In this document: positions 44,902 to 56,379 of the stretch, piece by piece
Layout of the letters: each line of letters opens with the position of its first letter
Position numbering within the stretch: position 1 is the stretch's first letter
Source: Lolium rigidum
Taxonomy: Eukaryota > Streptophyta > Magnoliopsida > Poales > Poaceae
Direction: 5' to 3'
NCBI RefSeq assembly: GCF_022539505.1
Contig: NC_061513.1
Coordinates: 178,652,017 to 178,716,016, forward strand
Length of the DNA stretch: 64,000 nt
The notes under the pieces: generated by a model
Told to the model about the DNA's origin: nothing
The model's database searches: none
The model's input: only the letters and a program-made list of their open reading frames with translations
Translations under genes and position numbers: made by a program

Positions 44902-45739
44902 AATTCAGTTAAAAATGCAAGTGTTAAAATTCAGTTAACTTGTGCAGCTTCCATTTGCTCATAAACTTCATAAAACATGATGGATTACTGCTACATTGTT
45001 ACAAACACAATAGCAGCAATGGAGTAGATGCATTGGTCCGAGCTGATTCGACTTATTCATCATAAAAAATGGCAGCTTTTCCACCTCCACATTTGCAGTT
45101 AAAATTCAGTTAACAGTTAACTTGTGCAGCTTCGATTTGGACCTAAGCTTCATAAACTAGATGGATTACTGCTACATTGTTGCAAACACAATAACACCAA
45201 TGGAATAGAAGCATTGGTCCGAGCTGATTGGACTTGTTCATCACACAAAATCGCAGCTTTTCCGATCAACGAAGATCGGCGCCTCACATCAACACCTACC
45301 ATCTTGACCAAAACCTTCCCCAAACCTATCCCTAAGCAGTACAACGACGTCTCCCACTGATTTTGCGCAGCTAATCGTCCACACATGGCTAGATCGGCCC
45401 CACGAAAATCCATGGCCGTGGAGGAGAAACAAAGAGAAGAAGAGGAGAAACAGAAAACGAGGACGGCCACGAGACATACCATACTGTGGAGGTTCGTCTC
45501 GCCACTCTCGCCGGCGTGGATCGTCCGCCATGTCCGCCGCCGCCCACGAACTCGGCTGCGTCCTCGCCACCCACGACAAACAGAAAGAAGGAAGGCTACG
45601 TCGTGCGCGTGATTTCTGCGTGGTCGTTATACAGAGAGGTGGGAGGACCTCTTCGTAATTATCCAGTTTGTGAAATGTTGCGATGCAAAACTTCCTCTCC
45701 CGCCTCCAAACTGCCACGTGTCACCACCACATTCAATTG
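44902..45739. other. MULE-2 5' region
   Basis: Contains an imperfect direct repeat (44928-45070 against 45113-45245: TTAACTTGTGCAGCTTC, GATGGATTACTGCTACATTG, GCATTGGTCCGAGCTGATT). 45360-45630 is GC-rich and may hold the transposase promoter or leader. Confidence 0.5.
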
Positions 45740-45853
45740 TATGAACTATGCACATATTGGACAAGTTGTTGTATGAGTGGAACACGTTTTGGAAGATGTT
45801 GTATGAAAATGCACATATGATGCAAGTTCTTGTACCTGTGGTGCAATTACCTC
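45740..45853 (-). repeat. Right TIR of MULE-2
   Basis: Reverse complement of 39322-39440; followed by the 9-mer TCGCATAAT. Confidence 0.85.
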
Positions 45854-46054
45854 TCGCATAATCATCAGTTCATCACTGTTTTGGATGCGTATTTGAGATT
45901 AAAACTTACGGGTTTCTCAACTTACTGTTAGGTAAAAAAAAATCGAAGGACAAGATGTGTAGTTGTTAAAAGTCGGATTATAGAAGTCATTAACGAGCTC
46001 AATCTGGTGGTTGCTACTTGTCCCTATAGGCTCCGGTGTTAAAAGTATTAGTAA

Positions 46055-46465
46055 GGTCATCTCCAACGGGGCGATGCATTTCGGACGCAGAAAATGTCCA
46101 TGCGAGTCTGTTTGGTCGGCTCAAATGGTCGAAATCTACCGCGCGTCCGTTTGCGTCTGGGGTGGCTCTAGTGGCACAACGCATTTTTTCGATTTTCCAT
46201 GTTTTGAACATAAAAACATAATTTACATAGTAAAAGAAAGGAAAATAAAACCCTAACAACGCATGCGCCTACTGGTTCTCATCGGCGCTGTCGATCACGA
46301 CGAGCTCCGGTACCGGCCACGGCCAGTTGGGAAATGGCGGAACATAAGCCGGTGCCGCCGGCAGTGGTGGAGGTGGAGCAGCCCACTCCGGTGGTGGAGG
46401 TTAGGTAGCCCACGTCGGTGGTGGAGGTGGAGGCCCCCACAGGTTGTACGGCGGAGGTGGAGGTG
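46055..46465 (-). mobile_element. TIR-type element copy 2, left part
   Basis: Starts GGTCATCTCCAACGGGGCGA after TAA (46052-46054) and follows the order of copy 1 (about 7845-8233). It is split by gypsy D at the GGAGGTGGAGGTG repeat and continues at 53590. Confidence 0.75.
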
Positions 46466-48003
46466 TGATACGTCTCCAACGTATCTATAATTTCTGATGT
46501 TCCATGCTAGTTTTATGACAATACCTACATGTTTTGCTCACACTTTATAATGATTTCATGCATTTTCCGGGACTAACCTATTAACAAGATGCCGAGGTGC
46601 CAGTTCCTGTTTTCTGCTGTTTTTGGTTCCAGAAAAGCTGTTCGGGCAATATTCTCGGAATTGGACGAAACAAAAGTCAAACCTCCTATTTTACCGAGAC
46701 GGACCCAAAACACCGAAGGAGAGACGGAGAGGGACCAAGGGGGCCCCACACCACCTGGCGGCGCAGCCAAGAGGGGGGCGCGCCCAGCTATGGGGTGGGC
46801 CCCTCGGGACCCCTCCGACGCCGCCCTTTCGCCTATATAATCCTCCAGATGCGAAAACCCTACAACACCCGACGATATTCCAGAAAGACTCCAGGGGCGC
46901 CGCCGCCATCGCGAAACCAAGTTTCGGGGTCGAAGTTCTGTTTCGGCACCCTGCCGGGACGGGGATCGACCCCGGAAGCTTCTCCATCGACGCCACCGCC
47001 TCCATCATGCTCCGTGAGTAGTTCCCCCATGGACTACGGGTTCTAGCGATAGCTAGTTGGTACTCTCTCTCCCATGTACTTCAATACAATGATCTCATGA
47101 GCTGCCTTACATGATTGAGATCCATCTGATGTAATCGGTGTTGTGTTTGTTGGGATCCGATGAATTGTTACATTATGATTGGTCTATCTATAAAGTTTGT
47201 GAAGTTATTGTTGCTGCAATCTTGTTGTGTTTAATGCTTGTCACTAGTGCACGAGTGGCATGATCTTAGATTTAAGCTCTATACTTATTGCTTAGATTCT
47301 ATTTACAAGTTGTTTGCACATGTCTATGTTCGAAACCCGAGGCCCCAGAGTGACAGCAACTGGGATAACTGGAGGGGAAGGATTAGATATGAGGATCACA
47401 TGTTTTCACCAAGTGTTAATGCTTTGCTCCGGTGCTCTATTAAAAGGAGTACCTTAATTACCAGTAGATTCCCTTGAGGCCCTAGCTGCCACCTGCTGGT
47501 AGGACAAAAGATGTTATGCAAGTTCCTCATTGCGAGCACGTATGACTATATATGGAAAACATGCCTACATGATTAATAAACTTGATGTTCTATCTTAATG
47601 CTATTTCAATCCTATCAATTGCCCAACTGTAATTTTTTCACCCAACACCTGTCACTTGTTATTGGAGAGTTACCACTAGTGTAGATAGCTGGGAACCCCG
47701 GTCCATCTTTCATCATCAAATACTCACTCGGTCCTATATGCCATTAGAAGTAGTATCAACTATTTTCTGGTGTCATTGCCTCTGTGTTACTGTTACTGTT
47801 GCTGTGTTACTGTTACTATTGCTCTCATATTACTGCTGCTTTCACATCACCCCTGTTACTAGTGCTTTTCTAGGTGCAGCTGAATTGACAACTCAGTTGT
47901 TAAGGCTTATAAGTATTCTTTGTCTCCCCTTGTGTCGAATCAATAAATTTGGGTTTTACTTCCCTCGAAGACTGTTGCGATCCCCTATACTTGTGGGTTA
48001 TCA
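46466..48003 (+). repeat. 5' LTR of element D
   Basis: TGATACGT...GGTTATCA. CCTATATAATCC at about 46832 is a promoter-like TATA. Confidence 0.93.
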
Positions 48004-48014
48004 AGACTATTTTC

Positions 48015-48032
48015 TGGCGCCGTTGCCGGGGA
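48015..48032 (+). other. Primer-binding site of D
   Basis: TGGCGCCGTTGCCGGGGA, 11 bases inside the LTR end. Confidence 0.8.
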
Positions 48033-48104
48033 GGCATACCTCTACTCATAAGTTCACCTGGGGAGTACACTCTATCCCTCTCTCTCTGTTTTTATTTTAT
48101 TTTG

Positions 48105-48209
48105 TTTTGCTTAGTTTACTTTTGTCTAGTTTATTTGTGCTTAGTTTATTTCTGTCTAGTATTATTTTGCTTAGTTTACTTTTGTCTAGTTTGTTTTTGT
48201 CTTGTTTTA
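48105..48209 (+). repeat. 15-bp tandem repeat in the leader of D
   Basis: Seven 15-bp units alternating TTTTGCTTAGTTTAC and TTTTGTCTAGTTTAT types. It translates in one frame to FCLVY-like pentapeptides, which I do not regard as a real protein. Confidence 0.85.
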
Positions 48210-48271
48210 TTTTTCTTATATACCCAAAATCCATAAAAATTTGAAAAACCGAAAAATTAAAAACTGTTGTT

Positions 48272-49585
48272 ATGGAAGAACCCACAACATTGATGGAGCT
48301 TATTGAATTATATATGAATTATAGAGAATCAAGAAAGGGTAAAGTCATGAGTGCTGTGATAGAAAAATTGAATACAATTGCTAAAATCTTGCTTAAACGC
48401 CATGATATAAATTGTTGCTCTAAACAGGATACTAAACATCTTAAATTCCAATGTGGCTTTAGTGAAGAAGTTTTAATTGTGAACTATAATTGGAATAACT
48501 ATATTCATCTTGGGTTCGAAGAAGTAGAACAATTTGTTTTATTTATGTGAGCTTCTGAAATAGAATCCTTCATGTCTAAAAATTATGAAACATGTGTTGC
48601 TTGTAAGGACCTTAAAGATTATGTCTCTTCTATCCTTGATTTTTGCATAGAACATTACAGCAATAATCCTTATATCATTGATTATAAAGAGAGACTCATT
48701 CATGCACAAGAATGCACTCACAATTTGCAGGAACCCGTGAAAGAAGAAATTGATGAACCTGAAAGCTCATTGGATGAAAAAGAGGAGGAGAGTGATGAAC
48801 AAAAGGAGGAAGAATGGATTAGCTACCCATGCCAACCTTCTAATGAGAGTAACTCTTTATCTCTTACACTATTTGATTGTCCTCCATGCTTACCAAAGGA
48901 GGATGAATGTTATGTTCCTGTGGATTCTCTTGAAATATTCCCTGTGAGTAAAACTTGTGAGAATAATTATGCTACTGTTATTCATGATAATCCATGCTAT
49001 TTTGATAAATTTTATGATAATGCTTTGTTTGTGCCTGATGTCGAAATGCATGGTACTAAAGAGTTTTGCTTGGCAAATGTTTATGATAAATCTCTAGATG
49101 ATGGTCCTATGTTACTTGATAATATTAATTATACTACTAATGAAAATGGGATGGGAGAGGTCTTGACTTTATCTAGGAGTCCCATATCTTTTGAGATTGA
49201 TCAATCATCTTGTTATATTATTGATAAAGGTGGGTTTGAAAGTTTTAATCCCATTATTTTTTAGCTTGATAAAAATTATGTGTTTGTGAATCATGAAAAG
49301 CATGCTGTATGTGATAGTTATATTGTTGAGTTTGTTCATGATGCTACTGGAAATTACTATGAGAGAGGAAAATATGGTTGTAGAAATTTTCATGGTACTA
49401 AAACACCTCTCTACATGCTGAAAATTTTGAAGTTACTCGTGTTTTATCTTCCAATGCTTGTCACTTTGATCTTCATGAATTTATTTGTGTACAAGATTCC
49501 TATGCATAGGAAGCGGGTTAGACTTAAAAAAATTTCATACTTGCTTTTTGATGCTCTCTTTGCATCAACTCTCATCCTTATGTGA
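48272..49585 (+). pseudogene. Unrecognised ORF of element D with membrane-like tail
   Basis: One frame of about 437 codons from ATG 48272 (MEEPTTLMELIELYMNYRES), interrupted only by TGA at 48548-48550 (GGA in B) and TAG at 49262-49264 (GAG in B). The order is as in B: Cys-containing N-terminus, an acidic DEPESSLDEKEEESDEQKEEEW block, a Cys/Pro-rich middle (FDCPPCLPKEDECYVP), VEMHGTKEFCLANVYDKSLDD, then a C-terminus with YIVEFVHDATGNYYER, KTPLYMLKILK, a hydrophobic run of about 20 residues (LLVFYLPMLVTLIFMNLFVY) and basic KIPMHRKRVRLKK. It occupies the gag position. Not recognised as gag, protease or envelope; function unknown. Confidence 0.65.
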
Positions 49586-49601
49586 GCATCATTAAAATCA
49601 C

Positions 49602-49653
49602 TAAGCCCATCTTAATGGCTATAAAGAAAGCACTTCTTCGGAGATAAACCATG
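49602..49653 (+). other. Post-ORF stem-loop block of element D
   Basis: AGCC/GGCT stem at 49604-49620, AAAGAAAGCACTTC, then a degenerate second hairpin (CGGAGATAAACC). Confidence 0.6.
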
Positions 49654-50212
49654 TTTTATTTTGCTTCTGTTTTGTTGTGTTTTGGAAGTTGTTACTACTG
49701 TAGCAACCTCTCCTTATCTTTATTTTATCGCATTGTTGTGCCAAGTAAAGTCTCTAATAGAAAATTGATGCTAGATTTGGATTTCTGCGCAGAAACAGAT
49801 TTTTAGCTGTCACAAATTTGAGTAGATCTCTCTGTAGGAGAACCTAAAAATTCTGCAAAAATTCATGCGTGTTCCTCAGATATGTACGCAACTTTCATTA
49901 GTTTTGAGTTTTCTAATTTGAGCAACGGAAGTACCTCGAACAAATTCGTCTTTACTAGCTGTTCTGTTTTGACAGATTCTGTCTCTGTTTTTTGCATTGT
50001 CTCTTGTGGACTTTAAGTAAGACTTTCTAGACGTGGAGAGCTGTAGCTAATGTTTTATTGAGTTCTTGCAATGTGTCACTACAGGACTAAAGTGGATTAA
50101 AGTTTTTTGAGTACTAACCCCTCTATGAAGTTTATGAGAAGTTTGGTGTGGCAGAAGTTTTCAAGGGTCAAGAGAGAAGGGTGATATAATGTGATCAAAA
50201 AGAGTGAAGAGC

Positions 50213-50298
50213 CTAAGCTTGGGGATGCACCGTGGGTCACCCAAGCATATTTCAAGAAGACTCAAGCGTCTAAGCTTGGGGATGCCCAAGGCATCCCC
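50213..50298 (+). other. Two PPT-like motifs and hairpin of D
   Basis: CTAAGCTTGGGGATGC at 50213-50228 and 50270-50285; hairpin GGGGATGCC-CAA-GGCATCCCC at 50278-50298. Confidence 0.8.
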
Positions 50299-52033
50299 TT
50301 CTTCATCAACAACTTATCAGGTCACCTCTTGTGAAACTATATTTTTATTCCGTCACATCTTATGTGCTTTACTTGGAGCGTCTGTGTGTTTTTATTTTTG
50401 TTTGTGTTTGAATAAATTCGGATCCTAGAAATCCTTGTGTGGGAGAGAGACACGCTCCGCTTTTTTATATGAACACTTGTGTTCTTAATTTACTTTCATA
50501 TTCATGGCAAAAGTTAAAAGCTGCTGCATTTATTGTTATTTGGTTGGAAACAGAAAATGCTTCATATTATCTTGAATAATTTGATACTTGGCAATTGTTT
50601 TGAGCTCTCAAGTAGATCATGTTTAAGCTCTTGCATCATGTAGTTTAAACCTATTAGTGGAGAACTACCGTAGAGCTTGTTGAAATTTGGTTTGCATGAT
50701 TGGTCTCTCTAAGGTCTAGATATTTTCTGGTAAAAGTGTTTGAGCTACAAGGAAGACAGTGTAGAGTCTTATAATGCTTGCAATATGTTCTTATGTAAGT
50801 TTTGCTGTACCGGTTCATACTTGTGTTTGCTTCAAACAACCTTGCTAGTCAAAGCCTTGTACTGAGAGGGAATGCTTCTCGTGCACCCAAAACCTTGAGC
50901 CAAAACCTATGCCATTTGTGTCCACCATAACTACCTACTATGTGGTATTTTTCTGCCATTCCAGGTAAATACTTCATGTGCTACCTTTAAACAATTCAAA
51001 AGTTATTATCTCTTATTTGTGTCAATGTTTTATAGCTCATGAGGAAGTATGTGGTGTTTTATCTTTCAATCTTGTTGGACTTTCACCAATGGACTAGTGG
51101 CTCATCCGCTAATCCAATAATTTTGCAAAAAGAGCTGGCAACGGGGTGCCCAGCCCCAATTAATTAACCTTCACTAATAATTCTCTTCACATGTTTTGCC
51201 CTGATTCATCAGTAAGCAACTTAATTTTGCAAATAGACACTCCTCCATGGTATGTGAAATGTTGGAAGGCACCCGAGGATTCGGTTAGCCATGGCTTGTG
51301 AAAGCAAAAGGTTGGGAGGAGTGTCATCTATAAATAAAACTAAAATACATGTGTAAACAAAAGAGAAGAGGGATGATCTACCTTGCTCGGTAGAGATAAC
51401 GTCCTTCATGGGAGCCACTCTTTGAGGGTCTGTTTGACAAGGGGGTTAGAGTGCCCACTACCATTCGTTGACAACAACAAACACCTCTCAAAACTTTATT
51501 TGTATGCTCTCTATATGATTTCAAAACTTAAAAAGCTCTAGCACATGATTTAATCCCTGCTTCCCTCTGCGAAGGGCCTTTCTTTTACTTTATGTTGAGT
51601 CAGTTTACCTATTCCTTTCTATCTTAGAACCAAACACTTGTGTCAACTGTGTGCATTGATTCTTACATGCTTTCTTATTGCACTTATTATATTACTTTGT
51701 GTTGACAATTATCCATGAGATATGCATGTTGAAAGTTGAAAGCAATTGCTGAAGCTTAAATCTTCCTTTGTGTTGCTTCAAAACCTCTTATTAAGAATTT
51801 ATTGCTTTATGAGTTAACTCTTATGCAAGACTTTTTGATGCTTGTCTTGAAAGTACTATTCATGAAAAGTTTTTGCTATATGTTATCTATTTGTTAGCAA
51901 ACTATAGACCATTGCCTTGAGTCACTTCATTCATCTCATATGCTTTACAATAGTATGATCAAGATTATGTTAGTAGCATGTCACTTCAGAAATTATTCTT
52001 TTCATCGTTTACCTACTCGAGGGCGAGTAGGAA
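50299..52033 (+). other. Non-coding 3' region of D
   Basis: About 1.7 kb without credible ORFs; parallels 29874-31604. Confidence 0.7.
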
Positions 52034-52049
52034 CTAAGCTTGGGGATGC
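52034..52049 (+). other. Polypurine tract of D
   Basis: CTAAGCTTGGGGATGC, then one T, then the 3' LTR. Confidence 0.82.
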
Positions 52050-52050
52050 T

Positions 52051-53589
52051 TGATACGTCTCCAACGTATCTGTAATTTCTGATGTTCCATGCTAGTTTTA
52101 TGACAATACCTACATGTTTTGCTCACACTTTATAATGATTTCATGCATTTTCCGGGACTAACCTATTAACAAGATGCCGAGGTGCCAGTTCCTGTTTTCT
52201 GCTGTTTTTGGTTCCAGAAAAGCTGTTCGGGCAATATTCTCGGAATTGGACGAAACAAAAGCCAAACCTCCTATTTTACCGAGATGGGCCCAGAACACCG
52301 AAGGAGAGACGGAGAGGGACCAAGGGGGCCCCACACCACCTGGCGGCGCGACCAAGAGGGGGGCGCGCCCAGCTATGGGGTGGGCCCCTCGGGACCCCTC
52401 CGACACCGCCCTTTCGCCTATATAATCCTCCAGATGCGAAAACCCTACAACACCCGACGATATTCCAGAAAGACTCCAGGGGCGCCGCCGCCATCGCGAA
52501 ACCAAGTTTCGGGGGTCAGAAGTTCCTGTTTCGGCACCCTGCCGGGACGGGGATCGACCCCGAAGCTTCTCCATCGACGCCACCGCCTCCATCATGCTCC
52601 GTGAGTAGTTCCCCCATGGACTACGGGTTCTAGCAGTAGCTAGTTGGTACTCTCTCTCCCATGTACTTCAATACAATGATCTCATGAGCTACCTTACATG
52701 ATTGAGATCAATCTGATGTAATCGGTGTTGTGTTTGTTGGGATCCGATGAATTGTTACATTATGATTGGTCTATCTATAAAGTTTGTGAAGTTATTGTTG
52801 CTGCAATCTTGTTGTGTTTAATGCTTGTCACTAGTGCACGAGTGGCATGATCTTAGATTTAAGCTCTATACTTATTGCTTAGATTGTATCTACAAGTCGT
52901 TTGCACATGTCTATGTCCGGAACCCGAGGCCCCAGAGTGACAGCAACTGGGATAACTGGATGGGAAGGCTTAGATATGAGGATCACATGTTTTCACCAAG
53001 TGTTAATGCTTTGCTCCGGTGCTCTATTAAAAGGAGTACCTTAATTACCAGTAGATTCCCTTGAGACCCGGCTGCCACCGGCTGGTAGGACAAAAGATGT
53101 TATGCAAGTTTCTCATTGCGAGCACGTATGACTATATATGGAAAACATGCCTACATGATTAATAAACTTGATGTTCTATCTTAATGCTATTTCAATCCTA
53201 TCAATTGTCCAACTGTAATTTGTTCACCCAACACCTGTCACTTGTTATTGGGGAGTTACCACTAGTGTAGATAGCTGGGAACCCCGGTCCATCTTTCATC
53301 ATCAAATACTCACTCGGTCCTATATGCCATTAGAAGTAGTATCAACTATTTTCTGGTGCCATTGCCTTTGTGTTACTGCTACTGCTGCTGTGTTACTGTT
53401 ACTATTGCTCTCATATTACTGCTGCTTTCACATCACCCCTGTTACTAGTGCTTTTCCAGGTGCAGCTGAATTGACAACTCAGTTGTTAAGGCTTATAAGT
53501 ATTCTTTGTCTCCCCTTGTGTCGAATCAATAAATTTGGGTTTTACTTCCCTCGAAGACTGTTGTGATCCCCTATACTTGTGGGTTATCA
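52051..53589 (+). repeat. 3' LTR of element D
   Basis: 1539 bp ending GGGTTATCA, followed by TSD AGGTG. Confidence 0.93.
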
Positions 53590-53940
53590 AGGTGGCGGTT
53601 GAACCGGTGGTGTGGCCGAGTCCTGGAGCATCCGTCGTAGGGCCTCTTCCTCTGTGAGGCCTGACAGCATGATGTCGGTGGCGTACCGGGGAAGCGGCGG
53701 CTGCACCGGTCGGTCCACCTCCGTGACGAGGACGCTGAGCCTCACGATCTCGTCGTCCGTCATGTTCTCCGGGTACTCGAACTTCCGGCCCTCCACCATG
53801 GCCAACTGCCATTCCTGGAAAATGCATGCGACATAGTTGTCGCTGTCGTCCTTGGCCTCCTCCTTGTGGTAGGCCAGCGCCTCGTTGTAGTCCTCGTCGT
53901 CGTTGTCCTCGGAGGAGCGTAGGAGGATGTTTATGTGCGG
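53590..53940 (-). mobile_element. TIR-type element copy 2, right part, truncated
   Basis: Resumes copy 2 after gypsy D. The minus-strand frame 53958-53587 encodes DNDDEDYNEALAYHKEEAKD, YVACIFQEWQLAMVEGRKFEYP and RPVQPPLPRYATDIMLSGL, the same ORF as copy 1 but with Gln (CAG) where copy 1 has TAG. Similarity to copy 1 stops near 53910, so the N-terminal part and right TIR are lost. Confidence 0.7.
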
Positions 53941-55277
53941 TGTTTCTATCGCACCCAAGGTGTCACAAATCTTAGGTGAATTGACTGCAAGAATTGAAAT
54001 GGAAAGTGGTGAGTGTGAATAATAAGAGTTTTGAGTATTGATAATGCAATAAAGTAAAGTGCATGAAAGTAAACAGCTAATAAGAAATAAATGGGTTTCG
54101 CGAGTGGAAAAATATGTGTGGGGTGATTCGGTTCATGGCGATAGTGAATGTGCCCTATGGAATAAATGAGATAAGTGAATATGATTCTTCATATCTATAT
54201 CTGAGAAGGCAAGCAACCCATAAGAGAGAAAGACTCCTCTTGGTAGATTTCATCTTCCTCTAATAATCCTTCTGCCTGTTACCAAAGCCATGGTCAACGC
54301 ATCTATTGAGGTGGTTAGACAGGAATAAAGCTTTAAACTCGGTGGTTCCTTGTGATTCCTCGAGTATTGTTAGATCCTCTTTGATATCGTTTGTGTCACT
54401 CGGGGGGTCGCCAATTCACTAGCAAACAAGTTCATGTTTATGAGTTCTTGAGATCATGCTATCTAGGCTCTTAAATTAGATAACAACACTAGATGCACAT
54501 AAACATTCATACTCATATATGTAATAATCTCAAACATAGGTTCACAAATAGATGGAATAAAATTGGCGCATCACATCTCACAAATCCCCTACATCTCCCA
54601 CGCCAATGGGATCTACTCACACATGAGAGGAGAATAACGTAACAATATCATAGCAAAGTAAATGGAGATCATCTTGATATTACCGTAGCAAGCCACAATA
54701 GTTGAAGATCAAATCAAATACAAACCAGGATGAAATAGAGGTTTCAATCCCTAATCTTACAAGTACGAATCTCTCTCTCTCTCTTAGTACAAGTGGGATG
54801 TAGTGGATGAGGTGGTGATCTTGATGAGATTGATCGTCGATGGAGTCGGGGTTGATCTTCTCCTTCTTTAGATCTGATACCCTCTGTTCTGCTGTGAATG
54901 GTGGCTATTATATTGTGTTTTCCGTCAATGTCCCATCACAGAAAGGGTTCGATTTGATAAGGCGAAGACGGCACCGGTCAGTACGGGCGGACGGTACGGG
55001 CAAGCCCTGCCCGTACTGATGCGTGTTAAAGCTCCTTTGTCGCCAGGATGGGTTTGGCCTCAAAATGAAATGTCTTTATTTCGTTGCAATTAGCCTATAA
55101 ATGTCCTTGAATCCTCCAGATATGATGGTTTCCTAAAATACATAATTTAAAACAAGGTTTCGCTTGGATCACGATATTAGCATTAGTTGAAACACAAAAT
55201 CCAATGAAAACCCAATGAAACCAATAGATAGGTGATGGAAAATCCGTAGTAAAATGCAGCATAATTTGGAGCTATCA
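53941..55277 (-). repeat. LTR-like block, possible solo LTR
   Basis: 1337 bp. On the minus strand it starts TGATAGCTCC and ends GATAGAAACA, with a leader-like part and a CT-repeat at about 54770. Flanking 5-mers (TGCGG and CCCGT) do not match, so it may be truncated. No coding sequence. Confidence 0.45.
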
Positions 55278-55319
55278 CCCGTGCATCCCGCGCCTTTCAG
55301 AAGCAGACGCGAGAGAAAT

Positions 55320-56379
55320 CACGTTGAACCTCTCAAACTCCTTCATGACGATGGACACGCCGGGCATCCTCGAGCACAAAACAACAGAAGGGGCAACCGC
55401 GCACCTCGCGGTGTACTTGATCAATAGCACTCCAGCATCCGGAGATTCGTTGGCGCCAGTTCATTAGGTCGCATTGGAAAGCATTGGGATTATACGCGAT
55501 GAGCTCGTGCCTAGAAAAGAGAAGTCGTCCGCTCAAGTCGACAAATCTTCACGCTGTGGTAGCGGCTCTCGACGTCGATCTTCATGGTCTCCCGATAGAT
55601 ATCCACGCCATGGCAGCGGCTCTCGACGACGATCTTCGCGGACTCCCGATAAATCTTCGCGCCGGAGCGGTGGCTCCCGACAATGGTCACCCGCCAACGA
55701 CGCCCGCGACGACATCACGCAGAGCAAGATCGACAAGGCCCGCCACCGATGCACCACACGCGTCGGCTTCGAGAGCGACGATTCCAGATATTCCCAGGAG
55801 TACGATGGCGAGCTTCGCGGTGCCGATTGTCTGAGCCACATGATTCGGGAGGCAATTCCACCCAAGAAATTCAAACTGACGCCTACTGACGTCGCCAAGT
55901 ACGACAGCCAGCAGGAGCCGAGAGCGTGGATAGGAGATTATTTGCAAACTGTAATCCTGCACAAGCGAAACAAAGTTGCGGCGGCGAAGTGCCTGCAACT
56001 ATGACTCAAGGATTCGGCACGAGTATGGTTGATGGGCCTGTCACGTGGATGCATCAGGTCCTAGGATGATCTAGTCGACGCCTTCGTCAAGAACTTCCAA
56101 TCCACGTACAAAAGGCTCGTGGGAATCGAAGAGCTACGTCAGTGCAACCAGAAGACGAAGGAGTCGATGCGCTCCTATATCGGGCGCTTCACTAAGCTTC
56201 TGAATGCAGAACCGAATATGTCTCCATTGACAGGGCAATCGACGCTTTCAGCGATGGCATCCAAGCTGATGGAGATCGCCAACAGTTGGGCTGATGGCGA
56301 AGACCATGTGCGAAAACCTCGCCCACACAGTGACAATGAAGAAGACGATCGGAGACACCCGAATGACTCGGGCAGCTGA
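55320..56379 (+). pseudogene. Tat-type gypsy gag
   Basis: The N-terminal part near 55390-55470 has TTEGATAHLAVYLINS. It continues as a 176 aa frame from 55474 with an Arg/Ser-rich repeat (SRRRSSRTPDKSSRRSGGSR), then the capsid block FTPxKFKLTPTDVAKYD-like, EPRAWIGDYLQTV and AAAKCLQL. After a stop it goes on in pieces (LVDAFVKNFQSTYKR) to 56119-56379: ELRQCNQKTKESMRSYIGRF and KLMEIANSWADGED. No intact zinc knuckle found. The pattern (W..YL, ESLRSYI.RF, ANxxADGE) is that of plant Tat-lineage gag. Confidence 0.75.

Larger units (their letters stand above)
39322..45853 (-). mobile_element. MULE-2 (Mutator-like) with transposase and accessory gene
   Basis: Inverted ends start GAGGTAATTGCACCACAGGT (39322 and, reversed, 45853) and align for over 110 bp. 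Flanking 9-mers TCCCATAAT (39313-39321) and TCGCATAAT (45854-45862) match at 8 of 9. The transposase runs on the minus strand (44901 to about 40793). A convergent plus-strand gene lies at 39627-40363. The transposase is interrupted by an unidentified insert at about 42546-43344. Confidence 0.9.
46466..53589 (+). mobile_element. Gypsy element D, complete non-autonomous copy
   Basis: LTRs 46466-48003 (1538 bp) and 52051-53589 (1539 bp), exact TSD AGGTG (46461-46465 and 53590-53594), intact PBS and PPT. About 40 LTR differences by eye (near 2.5%). Same family as B; no RT or integrase. Inserted into TIR-type element copy 2. Confidence 0.95.

Noticed and set aside
49280..49585. Retroviral-type envelope protein
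   Set aside because: A hydrophobic tail alone is not enough: no signal peptide, no cleavage site, and it occupies the gag position rather than a place after pol.
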